From SSSZ01 sp036732025 (GTDB taxonomy: Bacteria > Pseudomonadota > Gammaproteobacteria > Burkholderiales > Rhodocyclaceae): a stretch of DNA of 64,000 nucleotides. Where the stretch lies: NCBI GenBank assembly GCA_036732025.1, contig DAINDE010000009.1, positions 1-64,000 of the forward strand, in the 5' to 3' direction. Shown here one piece after another: positions 50,793 through 59,151 of the stretch. The notes under the pieces are model-generated. The model had not been told where the DNA came from, made no database searches, and was given only the letters and a program-made list of their open reading frames with translations. A program made the translations under genes and the position numbers. The first letter of the stretch is position 1. The number at the start of each line of letters is the position of its first letter.

Positions 50793-52262
50793 ATGAAATA
50801 CCACGATTTGCGCGACTTCCTGTCGCAACTGGAGCAGCGCGGCCAATTGAAGCGGGTCGGCGCCGAGGTGGATACCTATCTCGAAATGACCGAGATCTGC
50901 GACCGTGTCCTGCGCGCCGCCGGGCCGGCCATCCTCTTCGAGAATCCCAGGGGCCACGCCATGCCGGTGCTGGCCAACCTCTTCGGCACCCCGGAGCGGG
51001 TGGCCCTGGGCATGGGCGAAGAGGGCGACTGGCGGCAGGCCCTGCGCGAGGTGGGCAAGCTGCTCGCGTACCTCAAGGAGCCGGAGCCGCCCAAGGGCCT
51101 GAAGGACGCCTGGGACAAGCTGCCCATCCTCAAGCAGGTGCTCAACATGGCGCCGAAAAAGGTGTCCTCGGCCCCCTGCCAGGAGATCGTCTGGGAAGGC
51201 AAGGACGTCGATCTCTCCCGCCTGCCCATCCAGCACTGCTGGCCCGGCGACGTGGCGCCGCTGATCACCTGGGGCCTGGTGGTCACCCGCGGTCCCCACA
51301 AGAACCGCCAGAACCTGGGCATCTACCGCCAGCAGGTGCTGGGACCGAACAAGGTGATCATGCGCTGGCTGGCCCACCGCGGCGGGGCCCTGGATTTTCG
51401 CGACCATCAGCTGGCCAGGCCCGGGGAGCCCTTCCCGGTGGCGGTGGTGCTCGGCTGCGACCCAGCCACCATCCTCGGCGCCGTGACGCCGGTGCCCGAC
51501 ACCCTCTCCGAATACCAGTTCGCCGGGCTGCTCCGCGGCGGCAAGACGGAACTCACCCAGTGCCTGGGTTCCGAACTGCAGGTGCCGGCCTCCGCCGAGA
51601 TCGTGCTGGAAGGCGCCATCCATCCCGGCGAGACGGCCCTCGAAGGCCCCTACGGCGACCACACCGGCTACTACAACGAGCAGGCGGAGTTCCCGGTGTT
51701 CACCATCGAGCGCATCACCATGCGCAGGAATCCCATCTACCACAGCACCTACACCGGCAAACCGCCCGACGAGCCGGCCATCCTCGGGGTCGCCCTGAAC
51801 GAGGTGTTTGTGCCGCTGTTGCAGAAGCAGTACCCGGAAATCGTCGATTTCTACCTGCCGCCGGAGGGCTGTTCCTACCGCATGGCCATCGTGTCCATCA
51901 AGAAGCAGTACCCCGGCCACGCCAAGCGCATCATGTTCGGCATCTGGTCCTTCCTGCGCCAGTTCATGTACACCAAGACCATCATCGTGGTGGACGACGA
52001 CGTGAACATCCGCGACTGGAAGGAGGTGGTCTGGGCCATCACCACCCGCATGGACGCCAGCCGCGACACCACCCTCGTCGACAACACCCCCATCGACTAC
52101 CTCGACTTTGCCAGCCCGGTGGCCGGTCTTGGCTCCAAGATGGGGCTCGACGCCACCAACAAGTGGCCCGGCGAGACCAGCCGCGAATGGGGGCGGCCCA
52201 TCGTCATGGACGACGCGGTGAAGCGGCGGGTGGACGGCATGTGGGCGGAGCTGGGGCTGTGA
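50793..52262 (+). CDS. ubiD: 3-octaprenyl-4-hydroxybenzoate carboxy-lyase
   Basis: The 489-aa prenyl-FMN-dependent decarboxylase (E. coli UbiD 497) starts MKYHDLRDFLSQLEQRGQLKR. It contains the cofactor-site segment KNRQNLGIYRQQ, MRWLAHRGGALDF and the late KMGLDATNKWPGE. It decarboxylates the product of UbiA in ubiquinone synthesis. It requires UbiX for its cofactor, and ubiX is not in the window. Its stop overlaps the GNAT start (ATGA). Confidence 0.95.
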   Translation: MKYHDLRDFLSQLEQRGQLKRVGAEVDTYLEMTEICDRVLRAAGPAILFENPRGHAMPVLANLFGTPERVALGMGEEGDWRQALREVGKLLAYLKEPEPPKGLKDAWDKLPILKQVLNMAPKKVSSAPCQEIVWEGKDVDLSRLPIQHCWPGDVAPLITWGLVVTRGPHKNRQNLGIYRQQVLGPNKVIMRWLAHRGGALDFRDHQLARPGEPFPVAVVLGCDPATILGAVTPVPDTLSEYQFAGLLRGGKTELTQCLGSELQVPASAEIVLEGAIHPGETALEGPYGDHTGYYNEQAEFPVFTIERITMRRNPIYHSTYTGKPPDEPAILGVALNEVFVPLLQKQYPEIVDFYLPPEGCSYRMAIVSIKKQYPGHAKRIMFGIWSFLRQFMYTKTIIVVDDDVNIRDWKEVVWAITTRMDASRDTTLVDNTPIDYLDFASPVAGLGSKMGLDATNKWPGETSREWGRPIVMDDAVKRRVDGMWAELGL

Positions 52263-52750
52263 TGGCCCGGGCCGTCGCCGTGACGGCGGTGGATCTGGGC
52301 GATCCGGGCCAGGCGGCCGCCTTCATCGACCTCCTCGACCACTACGCCCGCGACCCCATGGGCGGCGGCAGCGGCCTCTCCCCCCATGCCCGCCAGCACC
52401 TCGTCGCCGAGCTGCGCCGCCTGCCCCATTTTCATGGCGCCCTGGCCTGGCTGGGGGGGCGGGCCGTCGGCCTCGTCAATTGCTTCGCCGGCTTTTCCAC
52501 CTTCGCCGCCCGGCCGCTCCTCAACATCCACGACATCGTCGTCCATGGCGACGTGCGCGGCACCGGCATCGGCCAGGCCCTGCTGGCCTGGGCCGAGGGA
52601 CGGGCGCGGGAACTGGGGTGCTGCAAGCTGACCCTGGAGGTCCTGGCCAACAACCGGAGGGCCCTGCTCGCCTACGAGCGGGCCGGCTTCGCCCCCTACG
52701 TGCTGGACCCCGCCGCCGGTCAGGCCCTCTTCCTGCAAAAGCTCCTCTGA
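52262..52750 (+). CDS. GNAT-family N-acetyltransferase
   Basis: The 162-aa protein has the acetyl-CoA-binding motif VRGTGIGQALLAWAE near residues 98-112, followed by LEVLANNRRALLAYERAGF. The substrate is unknown. It is coupled to ubiD upstream and to sfsA downstream by one-base stop/start overlaps, so the three are translated from one mRNA. Confidence 0.84.
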   Translation: MARAVAVTAVDLGDPGQAAAFIDLLDHYARDPMGGGSGLSPHARQHLVAELRRLPHFHGALAWLGGRAVGLVNCFAGFSTFAARPLLNIHDIVVHGDVRGTGIGQALLAWAEGRARELGCCKLTLEVLANNRRALLAYERAGFAPYVLDPAAGQALFLQKLL

Positions 52751-53454
52751 TGCGCCTGCCGCCCCTGACCGAAGGCCGCCTGGTGGTGCGCCGCAACCGC
52801 TTCGTCGCCGAGGTGGATATCGGCGGCACCGTGGTCGACGCCCACTGCCCCAACACCGGCTCCATGCTCGGCTGCAAGGCGCCGGGCAGCCGGGTCTGGC
52901 TGTCGCCGGCGGAGAATCCCGAGCGCAAGCTCGCCTGGACCTGGGAGATCGTCGAGGCGCTGCCCGGCGTGCTGGTGGGGCTCCATACCGGCCGGCCCAA
53001 CGGCCTGGTGGAAGAGGCCCTGCGGGCCGGCCGGGTGCCGGAACTGGCGGGCTACACGGGCTACCGCCGCGAGGTCCGCTACGGGCGGGAAAACAGCCGC
53101 ATCGACCTGCTCCTGGAAGGCGACGGCCTGCCGCCCTGCTACGTCGAGGTGAAGAACGTCACGGCGGCGGTGGAAGGCGGCAGCGGCTTCTTTCCCGATG
53201 CCGTCACCGAGCGCGGCGCCAAGCACCTGCGGGAAATGATGGCGGTGGTGCGGGACGGCGCCCGGGCGGCGCTGGTCTTCTGCGTGCAGCGGGGCGACGT
53301 GGCCGAGGTGCGTCCGGCCGACCACATCGATCCGGTCTACGGCCGCACCCTGCGTGCGGCCCTGGCCGCCGGGGTCGAGGCGTACGCCCTGGGGGCCGTG
53401 GTCAGGCCGGAGGAAATCGTCCTCGACCGCCGCCTGCCGGTGGTCACTGGATGA
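52750..53454 (+). CDS. sfsA: SfsA-family nucleic-acid-associated protein
   Basis: The 234-aa product, the usual length, has an N-terminal OB-like part (LVVRRNRFVAEVDIGG, AHCPNTGSMLGC) and a C-terminal nuclease-like core with YVEVKNVT and FPDAVTERGAKHL. SfsA was named for sugar fermentation stimulation in E. coli and binds DNA non-specifically. Its precise role is unsettled. It overlaps the convergent propeller gene by 11 bp. Confidence 0.92.
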   Translation: MRLPPLTEGRLVVRRNRFVAEVDIGGTVVDAHCPNTGSMLGCKAPGSRVWLSPAENPERKLAWTWEIVEALPGVLVGLHTGRPNGLVEEALRAGRVPELAGYTGYRREVRYGRENSRIDLLLEGDGLPPCYVEVKNVTAAVEGGSGFFPDAVTERGAKHLREMMAVVRDGARAALVFCVQRGDVAEVRPADHIDPVYGRTLRAALAAGVEAYALGAVVRPEEIVLDRRLPVVTG

Positions 53455-54436
53455 CCCCCAGGCGGCCGTTGTGGCTGCCCATGTACCAGTAGCGGCCGGC
53501 GGCATCGATGATCGCCTTGCGGATGCCCACCTGGCGTGACGGCAGGGGGATCACCCGGAAGCGCTCCGCGGCCGGGTCGAAAACGGCCACCGTGTCGGTG
53601 GCGATCTCGTTGGCCCAGACCCGCCCGGCGCCATCCACCGTCACCGCGTAGGGCCCGCCGTCGGCCCCCGCCGGCATGGGGTAGGCGGCCACGATCCGGG
53701 CGGCAGCTGGGTCAATCTTGAGCAGCCGCCCGTCGCCGTAAGCGGTGACCCACAGTGTGCCGTCGGGGCCGAGGGCCATCCGCCGCGGCCGGCTGCCCTT
53801 GCCCGTCGGCACCTCCGTGATGACGCCGGTGGCCGGGTCCAGGCGGCCCAGGCCGTCGCCCTGGAAGCGGCAGAACCACACCATGCCCTGGCGGTCGACG
53901 GCGATGCCGTAAGGATTGCCCGAGGTGCGGTACTCGACGATGCGGCCGCTGCGGCGGTCCAGGCGGCCGATGCGCTGGCCGCCCTGGACGGTGAACCAGA
54001 TCGTCCCGCCGGCGTCGAGCACCAGGGTATGGGGATCGCCGCCGGAAGGCGCGCGGTATTCGGTGACCCTGCCGGTGGCCGGATCGAGGCGGCCGATGGT
54101 GCCGTTGCCGTTGCCGGTGTACCAGACGATGCCCTCGGGATCGACCAGCAGGCCGTGGGGGCGGGCGCCCCGGGGCAGCTCCCACTCGCGGAAGGTCTCG
54201 CTGGCGGGGTCGAAACGGGCGATGCGGTTGCCGGCCATGACAGCGATGAAGATGCTGCCGTCGGGCGCCGGGGCCGGATCGCGGGCGAATTCCGGGGTCG
54301 GCACCGGCCATTCGCGGATCTGGCCGGCGATCTGCGGCAAGGCGCCGGGAACGACGCCGTAGTTGGAGCCGCCGGCTGCCGCGGCGGCGGCCGCCAGCGC
54401 CAGGGCAAGGGCGAACCAGGGGCGAAGGGACGGCAT
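53444..54436 (-). CDS. Periplasmic Vgb/NHL-type beta-propeller protein
   Basis: The 330-aa protein has an Ala-rich signal peptide (PWFALALALAAAAAAAG) and about seven repeats of the form PxGxxxDxxGxxWFTxxxxxxIGRLDPATGxxxEY. These resemble virginiamycin B lyase and YncE propellers. Fold is secure, but lyase activity is not implied, since the catalytic residues of Vgb could not be matched. It lies 89 bp after dacB on the same strand. Confidence 0.78.
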   Translation of the reverse strand: MPSLRPWFALALALAAAAAAAGGSNYGVVPGALPQIAGQIREWPVPTPEFARDPAPAPDGSIFIAVMAGNRIARFDPASETFREWELPRGARPHGLLVDPEGIVWYTGNGNGTIGRLDPATGRVTEYRAPSGGDPHTLVLDAGGTIWFTVQGGQRIGRLDRRSGRIVEYRTSGNPYGIAVDRQGMVWFCRFQGDGLGRLDPATGVITEVPTGKGSRPRRMALGPDGTLWVTAYGDGRLLKIDPAAARIVAAYPMPAGADGGPYAVTVDGAGRVWANEIATDTVAVFDPAAERFRVIPLPSRQVGIRKAIIDAAGRYWYMGSHNGRLGVIQ

Positions 54437-54525
54437 GGCGACCTCCGGGAGGCGACGGTCATCCCCTCTGGACCGATGCGTCGGCGATTGGTTCTCGGCC
54501 GCCCCGGCCTGGCGGAGCGTCCGCG

Positions 54526-55956
54526 TCAATCCCCTTCCAGCAGGGGCAGACCTTCCCCGCTCTGGCGCTGGGCCACCCACAGGAGCAGGGCGTCGATGGC
54601 CGGGCCGCCGGCCTGGGCCTTGGGGTGGTTGATGAGAAAGGTGACGGCGTAGCGCCGGCCCTGGCTGTCGAGGGCGTAGCCGGCGGCGGTCTTGACCCCG
54701 TCCAGGGTGCCGGTCTTGATGTGGGCGCGGCCGCTGGCGGTGCTTTCCTTGAGCCGCTTCTTCATGGTGCCGTCGATGCCGACGATGGGCAGGGAGGACG
54801 CCAGCTCCGGCATCACCGGGCTCTTCCAGGCGTCCAGCAGGAGGCGGTTGAGGCTGCCGGCGCTGATGCGCTCCTGGCGGGAAAGGCCGGAGCCGTTCTC
54901 CAGCACGAGCTCCGGGAATTTGAGGCCACGCCCGGCCAGCCAGTCGATGACGCGCTGGCGGGCCCGCTCGGGGGTGGACGGCACCCCGTCGTTGCCCAGC
55001 GTCAGGAAGAGCTGGCGGGCCATGACGTTGTTGGAAAACTTGTTGATGTCGCGTACCACGTCGGCCAGGGGTGGCGATTCCTGCACGGCCACGGGGCGGG
55101 CGTTCGCCGGTACGGTGCCGGCCCGCACCCGGCCGCCGAGACTGCCGCCCAGTTCCTTCCACAGGGCCAGGAAAAGGCCCTCCACCTGGGCTTCCGCCGC
55201 CAGGGGCGACAGGTTGAGACTCTTTTCGCCGCACTGGGCGCTGAAACTGCCGGCGAACTCCAGGCGCTGGCCGCCGTTGTGGGGCAACAGACGGACGCTC
55301 ACGGCGTCCTTCCAGTCGCTGCCGCAGGCGCCGGCGGACAATTGCAGCCGGTTGTCCACCGCCAGGCCCTCGCTGGGGGTCTCCTGCAGGACGCGCACCT
55401 TGCCGCCTTCGGCCAGCAGCGTGAAGCGGAGCGCCCGGAAATTGACCAGCAGTCCATCCGGGCCGACGTTGTAGGGGCGCATGGGCTTGTCGTCGAAGGC
55501 GCCCGGGTCGATGGCGGGCACGGCGAAGGCGCTGCGGTCGAGCACCACGTCGCCGACGATGTGCTCGATGCCCCGCACCCGCAACTGGCGCAGCAGCACC
55601 CAGAAGTGCTCGAGGGCGAACTTGGGGTCGCCGCTGCCCTTGAGGTAGAGGTTGCCGCCCAGCTTGCCGTCCACCGGCTCGGCCTCGGCGTAGGCGGCGG
55701 TTTTCCAGGTCCAGGCGGGGCCCAGCAGGTCGAGGCCGGCGTAGGTGGTGACCAGTTTCATCACCGAGGCCGGGTTCATGGCCTGGCGGGCGTTGTGGGA
55801 AACCAGGGCGAAGCGCGAATCCACCGGCTGCACGACCACGGCGACGCTGGCGGCCGGGATCTGGGCCGCCTTGAGGGCCTGGGCGACGGGGGGCGGCAGG
55901 GGCTCGGCGCAGGCCAGGCCGGCGGCCAGGCAGACGAGGGGCAGGAAGCGTTTCAT
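54526..55956 (-). CDS. dacB: D-alanyl-D-alanine carboxypeptidase/endopeptidase (PBP4)
   Basis: The 476-aa periplasmic protein (E. coli DacB 477) has a signal peptide ending GLACA. Serine protease-like motifs are SVMK with S64/K67, SNN in FSNNVMARQ, and KTG at 414-416. The large insert between the first two motifs is typical of class C low-mass PBPs. It trims or cleaves peptidoglycan cross-links. Confidence 0.92.
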   Translation of the reverse strand: MKRFLPLVCLAAGLACAEPLPPPVAQALKAAQIPAASVAVVVQPVDSRFALVSHNARQAMNPASVMKLVTTYAGLDLLGPAWTWKTAAYAEAEPVDGKLGGNLYLKGSGDPKFALEHFWVLLRQLRVRGIEHIVGDVVLDRSAFAVPAIDPGAFDDKPMRPYNVGPDGLLVNFRALRFTLLAEGGKVRVLQETPSEGLAVDNRLQLSAGACGSDWKDAVSVRLLPHNGGQRLEFAGSFSAQCGEKSLNLSPLAAEAQVEGLFLALWKELGGSLGGRVRAGTVPANARPVAVQESPPLADVVRDINKFSNNVMARQLFLTLGNDGVPSTPERARQRVIDWLAGRGLKFPELVLENGSGLSRQERISAGSLNRLLLDAWKSPVMPELASSLPIVGIDGTMKKRLKESTASGRAHIKTGTLDGVKTAAGYALDSQGRRYAVTFLINHPKAQAGGPAIDALLLWVAQRQSGEGLPLLEGD

Positions 55957-56016
55957 GGCCGAGATGATACCCGAGGGGCCGGCCCGGCAGGCCCGCCGCG
56001 GCGGGCCTGCGGCGCA

Positions 56017-58113
56017 TCAGCGCCGGCCGTACAGTTCGAAGCGGCCGATCAGGGAGTCGAGCTGGCGGGCGGTGGCCAGCAATTCGTCGGCGGCGCTGCG
56101 GGCGGCGGTGGCCGCCCCGGTGTTGCGCTCGATGAGGTCGGTGATGCGCTGCATGCTGTTGGCCACTTCCTCGCTGGCGACGCCCTGCTGGCGGGCAGCT
56201 TCCGAAATGTGCCCGGCCATGGCGGCAACCTGCTGGCTGCTGGCGGTGATGCTGTCCAGGCCGGCAACGCTGTCGCGCAGGGAGCCGACGCCGGTTTCCA
56301 CTTCCCGCGCCGCCACGTCCATGCCGCTCACCGCCTGCTGCGTCACCGCCTCGATCTCGCCGACGGTGGCCGCGATGTCGGCGGTGGAGGCGGTGGTGCG
56401 TTCGGCGAGCTTCCTCACTTCGTCGGCCACCACCGCGAAGCCCCGGCCCTGCTCTCCGGCCCGGGCCGCCTCGATGGCGGCGTTGAGGGCGAGGAGGTTG
56501 GTCTGGCTGGCGATTTCGGCGATGACCCGGGTGATGTCGCCGATCTTCTGGATGGAACGGCTCAGCGCGTCGATGGTGCCGCTGGAGCCCTGGACCGCTT
56601 CCACCACCCGGCCGGTGGCGTCCATGCTCTGCCGGATCTTGCCGTTGCTTTCCGCCACCAGGTCCTGGGCGTTGCGCGCCGCCAGCGCCGTTTCCTGGGC
56701 GTTGGCCGCGACTTCCTGCACCGACTGGCTGAATTCTTCGGTGGCGGCGGCGACGCCCTCGACGCTGGCCTGCTGCTCGCCCGACTGGGCGGCGACCGCC
56801 TGCATCTGCGCTTCGAGCTGGCGGCTGCGCTCGTCGATGGCGCGGGAGGCGCTGCCGATTTCGTCGAGCATGGCCTTGAGGGTGCCCTGCATGATGGCCA
56901 GGTTGCCCAGCAGTTGCCCCGTTTCGTCGCGCCCGGAAATGTCGATGTCGTCGGTGAGGCGGCCTTCGGCGATGCGCTCGAAGTGGCCGATGGCGCGCCG
57001 GATGGGGCGTCCGATGGCGGCCGCCAGGAGGCCGCCGCCGACGGCGGCGAAGAGGAGCGCGAGGGCGGTGAGGGTGACGGACAGGTTGCGCAGGGTGCCG
57101 TAGCGGCCTTCCGCCGCCTGGAAGTCCCGTTCGGCGCCGGCGGCGAATTCCTGGACGAGGGCCTCGGCGTCCTTGCGCATGGCAGCGTAAAGCGGGTTGA
57201 TGTGCAGCAGCAGGGTCTCGTTGGCCTTCAGGAACTGCCCGGCCTTGAGCTGCTCGCGGGCGACGTTCACGCCCTCCCGGGAGAAGCGCTCCCGGGTTTC
57301 CCCGAACTGGGCGAGGAGGGCCGCTTCCTTTTCCGTCAGGGGCAGCTTGCGCAGTTCCTCGAGGAGGCTGTTGATCTCCTGGCGGTTCTTCAGGGTGTTC
57401 TCGATGTGCAGGTCGAGGGCGTGGTCGTGCAGCCGGGCGTTGGGGTGGGTGGGGTCGTGCTGGAGGCCGAGCATGATCTGGGCGCGGTTGTCGCCGAGCA
57501 GGAAGCTGATGCGGCCGACGAGGTCGGAGGGAATCAGCTTCTGCCGGTACATGCTTTCCAGTTGCCGGTTGCTTTCCGTCAGGCCGGCGAGGTTGGCGGC
57601 CGCCAGGATCGCCATGACCATGGCCAGGGCGCCGGTCACGGCCCACAGGCGGGCGCGCAGGGAAAGGGGGGCGAGGAAGCCGCGGCCGCCGGGGAGCTTG
57701 CCGTTGCCCTGGCGCAGACGGGCGTACAGGGCCTCGGCGTCGGCTACCTGGCTACGCTCCGGCGGGGTGCGCACCGACATGTAGCCGGTGACCACGCCGT
57801 CCTTCTTGAGCGGCACCACCAGGGCCTGGACCCAGTAGAAATCGCCGTTCTTGCAGCGGTTCTTGACCAGCCCCCGCCAGGGCATGCCGGCCTTGACCGT
57901 CCGCCAGAGGTCGGCGAAGGCGGCCGGCGGCATGTCCGGATGGCGCACGATGTTGTGGTTCTGGCCCAGGAGTTCCTCCCGGGAAAAGCCGCTGATGGCG
58001 ATGAAGGCATCGTTGGCGTAGGTTATCGCCCCCTTGAGGTCGGTTTTCGAGACGAGGTAGCAGTTGGGCGGGAAGAGGGCTTCGTGTTGGGTGACGGGTT
58101 GGTTGTTTTTCAT
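56017..58113 (-). CDS. Aer-like methyl-accepting chemotaxis protein
   Basis: The 698-aa receptor has an N-terminal PAS at about 15-120 (GFSREELLGQNHNIVRHPDMPP, CKNGDFYWVQA), a helix at about 155-180, a periplasmic helical sensor at about 180-335, a second helix near 340-365, HAMP, and a signalling domain with the tip ASQTNLLALNAAIEAARAGEQGRGFAVVADEVRKLAE. It combines an Aer-type redox PAS with a periplasmic Tar-like sensor. No C-terminal CheR-binding pentapeptide is present. Confidence 0.9.
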   Translation of the reverse strand: MKNNQPVTQHEALFPPNCYLVSKTDLKGAITYANDAFIAISGFSREELLGQNHNIVRHPDMPPAAFADLWRTVKAGMPWRGLVKNRCKNGDFYWVQALVVPLKKDGVVTGYMSVRTPPERSQVADAEALYARLRQGNGKLPGGRGFLAPLSLRARLWAVTGALAMVMAILAAANLAGLTESNRQLESMYRQKLIPSDLVGRISFLLGDNRAQIMLGLQHDPTHPNARLHDHALDLHIENTLKNRQEINSLLEELRKLPLTEKEAALLAQFGETRERFSREGVNVAREQLKAGQFLKANETLLLHINPLYAAMRKDAEALVQEFAAGAERDFQAAEGRYGTLRNLSVTLTALALLFAAVGGGLLAAAIGRPIRRAIGHFERIAEGRLTDDIDISGRDETGQLLGNLAIMQGTLKAMLDEIGSASRAIDERSRQLEAQMQAVAAQSGEQQASVEGVAAATEEFSQSVQEVAANAQETALAARNAQDLVAESNGKIRQSMDATGRVVEAVQGSSGTIDALSRSIQKIGDITRVIAEIASQTNLLALNAAIEAARAGEQGRGFAVVADEVRKLAERTTASTADIAATVGEIEAVTQQAVSGMDVAAREVETGVGSLRDSVAGLDSITASSQQVAAMAGHISEAARQQGVASEEVANSMQRITDLIERNTGAATAARSAADELLATARQLDSLIGRFELYGRR

Positions 58114-58147
58114 CGGGTTGGGGGGGGCTATCTGTTATTGGAATGTG

Positions 58148-58179
58148 TGTATATGGTGTCCATTCCTGCACTGACACCA
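58148..58179. promoter_or_regulatory. Divergent control region between chemoreceptor and Sir2-like gene
   Basis: TGGTGTC (58154-58160) and GACACCA (58173-58179) form a perfect 7-bp inverted repeat with a 12-bp spacer. On the - strand GTGTCA (58172-58177) and TATACA (58148-58153), spaced 18 bp, form a promoter for the chemoreceptor gene, and the repeat overlaps its -35. A regulator bound here could act on both genes. Confidence 0.45.
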
Positions 58180-58187
58180 GGGTTATT

Positions 58188-59048
58188 ATGACGAAAGACC
58201 TAATTTGTGCAACTGCGGAAATCGCCCGGGCCGCCGCGCTGATCGGCGAAGCGGACGGTCTGCTCGTCACCGCCGGCGCCGGAATGGGTGTCGATTCCGG
58301 CCTGCCCGACTTTCGTGGGCGGGAGGGCTTCTGGCGGGCCTACCCGGCCCTGGCCCGGGCCCGCATCGACTTCGAGGAGGCGGCCTGCCCCGCCACCTTC
58401 CGCCGCGACGCCCGCCTCGCCTGGGGTTTCTATGGCCATCGCCTGGCCCTCTACCGGCGCACCGTGCCCCATGCGGGCTTCGCCATCCTGCGGCGCTGGG
58501 CCGAGGGCCGTCCCCGGGGGGGCTTCGTGTTCACCAGCAACGTCGATGGCCAGTTCGGCCGGGCTGGCTTCGACCCCCGGCGCCTTTGCGAGATCCACGG
58601 CTCCATTCATCACCTGCAGTGCCTAGAACCGTGCAGTGACCGCATCTGGGGCGCCGACGACATCCAGCCGGAGGTGGACGACGAGAACTGCCGTCTGCTG
58701 TCCGACTTGCCCCACTGCCCCCGCTGCGGCGGGCTGGCGCGGCCCAACATCCTCATGTTCGGCGACGGCGGCTGGGTGGCGGAACGGACCCGCCGCCAGC
58801 AGGCCCGGCTGGAGGCCTGGCTGCGGGAGACGGAAAACCCGGTGGTGGTGGAGCTGGGAGCCGGCACCCAGGTGCCGACGGTACGCTGGTTCGGCGAAAG
58901 CCTGGGGGCGCCGCTGGTCCGCATCAACCCCGACGAGCCGGCAGTCGCCAGTGCCCGCAGCGTGGGCATCCGGGCCGGGGCGCTGGCGGCGCTGGGGGCC
59001 ATCGACCAGGCCCTCGGCGGGCCGCTTCCGGTCGCGCCTCAGGCCTGA
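58188..59048 (+). CDS. Sir2-like NAD-dependent protein deacylase
   Basis: The 286-aa protein has the NAD-binding TAGAGMGVDSGLPDFRG, then FTSNVDGQFGRAGF and the catalytic-His segment EIHGSIHHLQC. Paired zinc cysteines are in CLEPC and CPRCGG, and GAGTQVPTVRWFGE follows. The canonical TQN of sirtuins reads TSN. Substrate is unknown. The start at 58188 (ATG) is preferred over a GTG/ATG-containing extension from 58143. Confidence 0.82.
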   Translation: MTKDLICATAEIARAAALIGEADGLLVTAGAGMGVDSGLPDFRGREGFWRAYPALARARIDFEEAACPATFRRDARLAWGFYGHRLALYRRTVPHAGFAILRRWAEGRPRGGFVFTSNVDGQFGRAGFDPRRLCEIHGSIHHLQCLEPCSDRIWGADDIQPEVDDENCRLLSDLPHCPRCGGLARPNILMFGDGGWVAERTRRQQARLEAWLRETENPVVVELGAGTQVPTVRWFGESLGAPLVRINPDEPAVASARSVGIRAGALAALGAIDQALGGPLPVAPQA

Positions 59049-59151
59049 TGCGTCGATCAGAAACAGCGCGTTGGCGGCCCGGGGAATTCCCCCTACTCCG
59101 CCATGGCGTGAAGGCGTAGGATGCTATTCGCTTGTCAATCAGCGGGTATTC

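Noticed and set aside
53444..54436. Naming the propeller protein virginiamycin B lyase (vgb)
   Set aside because: The repeat pattern matches the fold, but I could not find the catalytic His/Glu set, and many unrelated propellers share the repeat.
53444..57646. Very long - strand open frame of about 1400 codons through the dacB and chemoreceptor region
   Set aside because: Only its last 330 codons (the propeller protein) make sense. The rest is low-complexity Arg/Pro/Gly-rich translation in the wrong frame of dacB and the chemoreceptor, a product of high GC content.
59081..59092. GGGGAATTCCCC palindrome between the Sir2-like and hybrid kinase genes
   Set aside because: A 12-bp palindrome in GC-rich DNA with no promoter element next to it and no repeat elsewhere in the window. 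It was not enough to call an operator.
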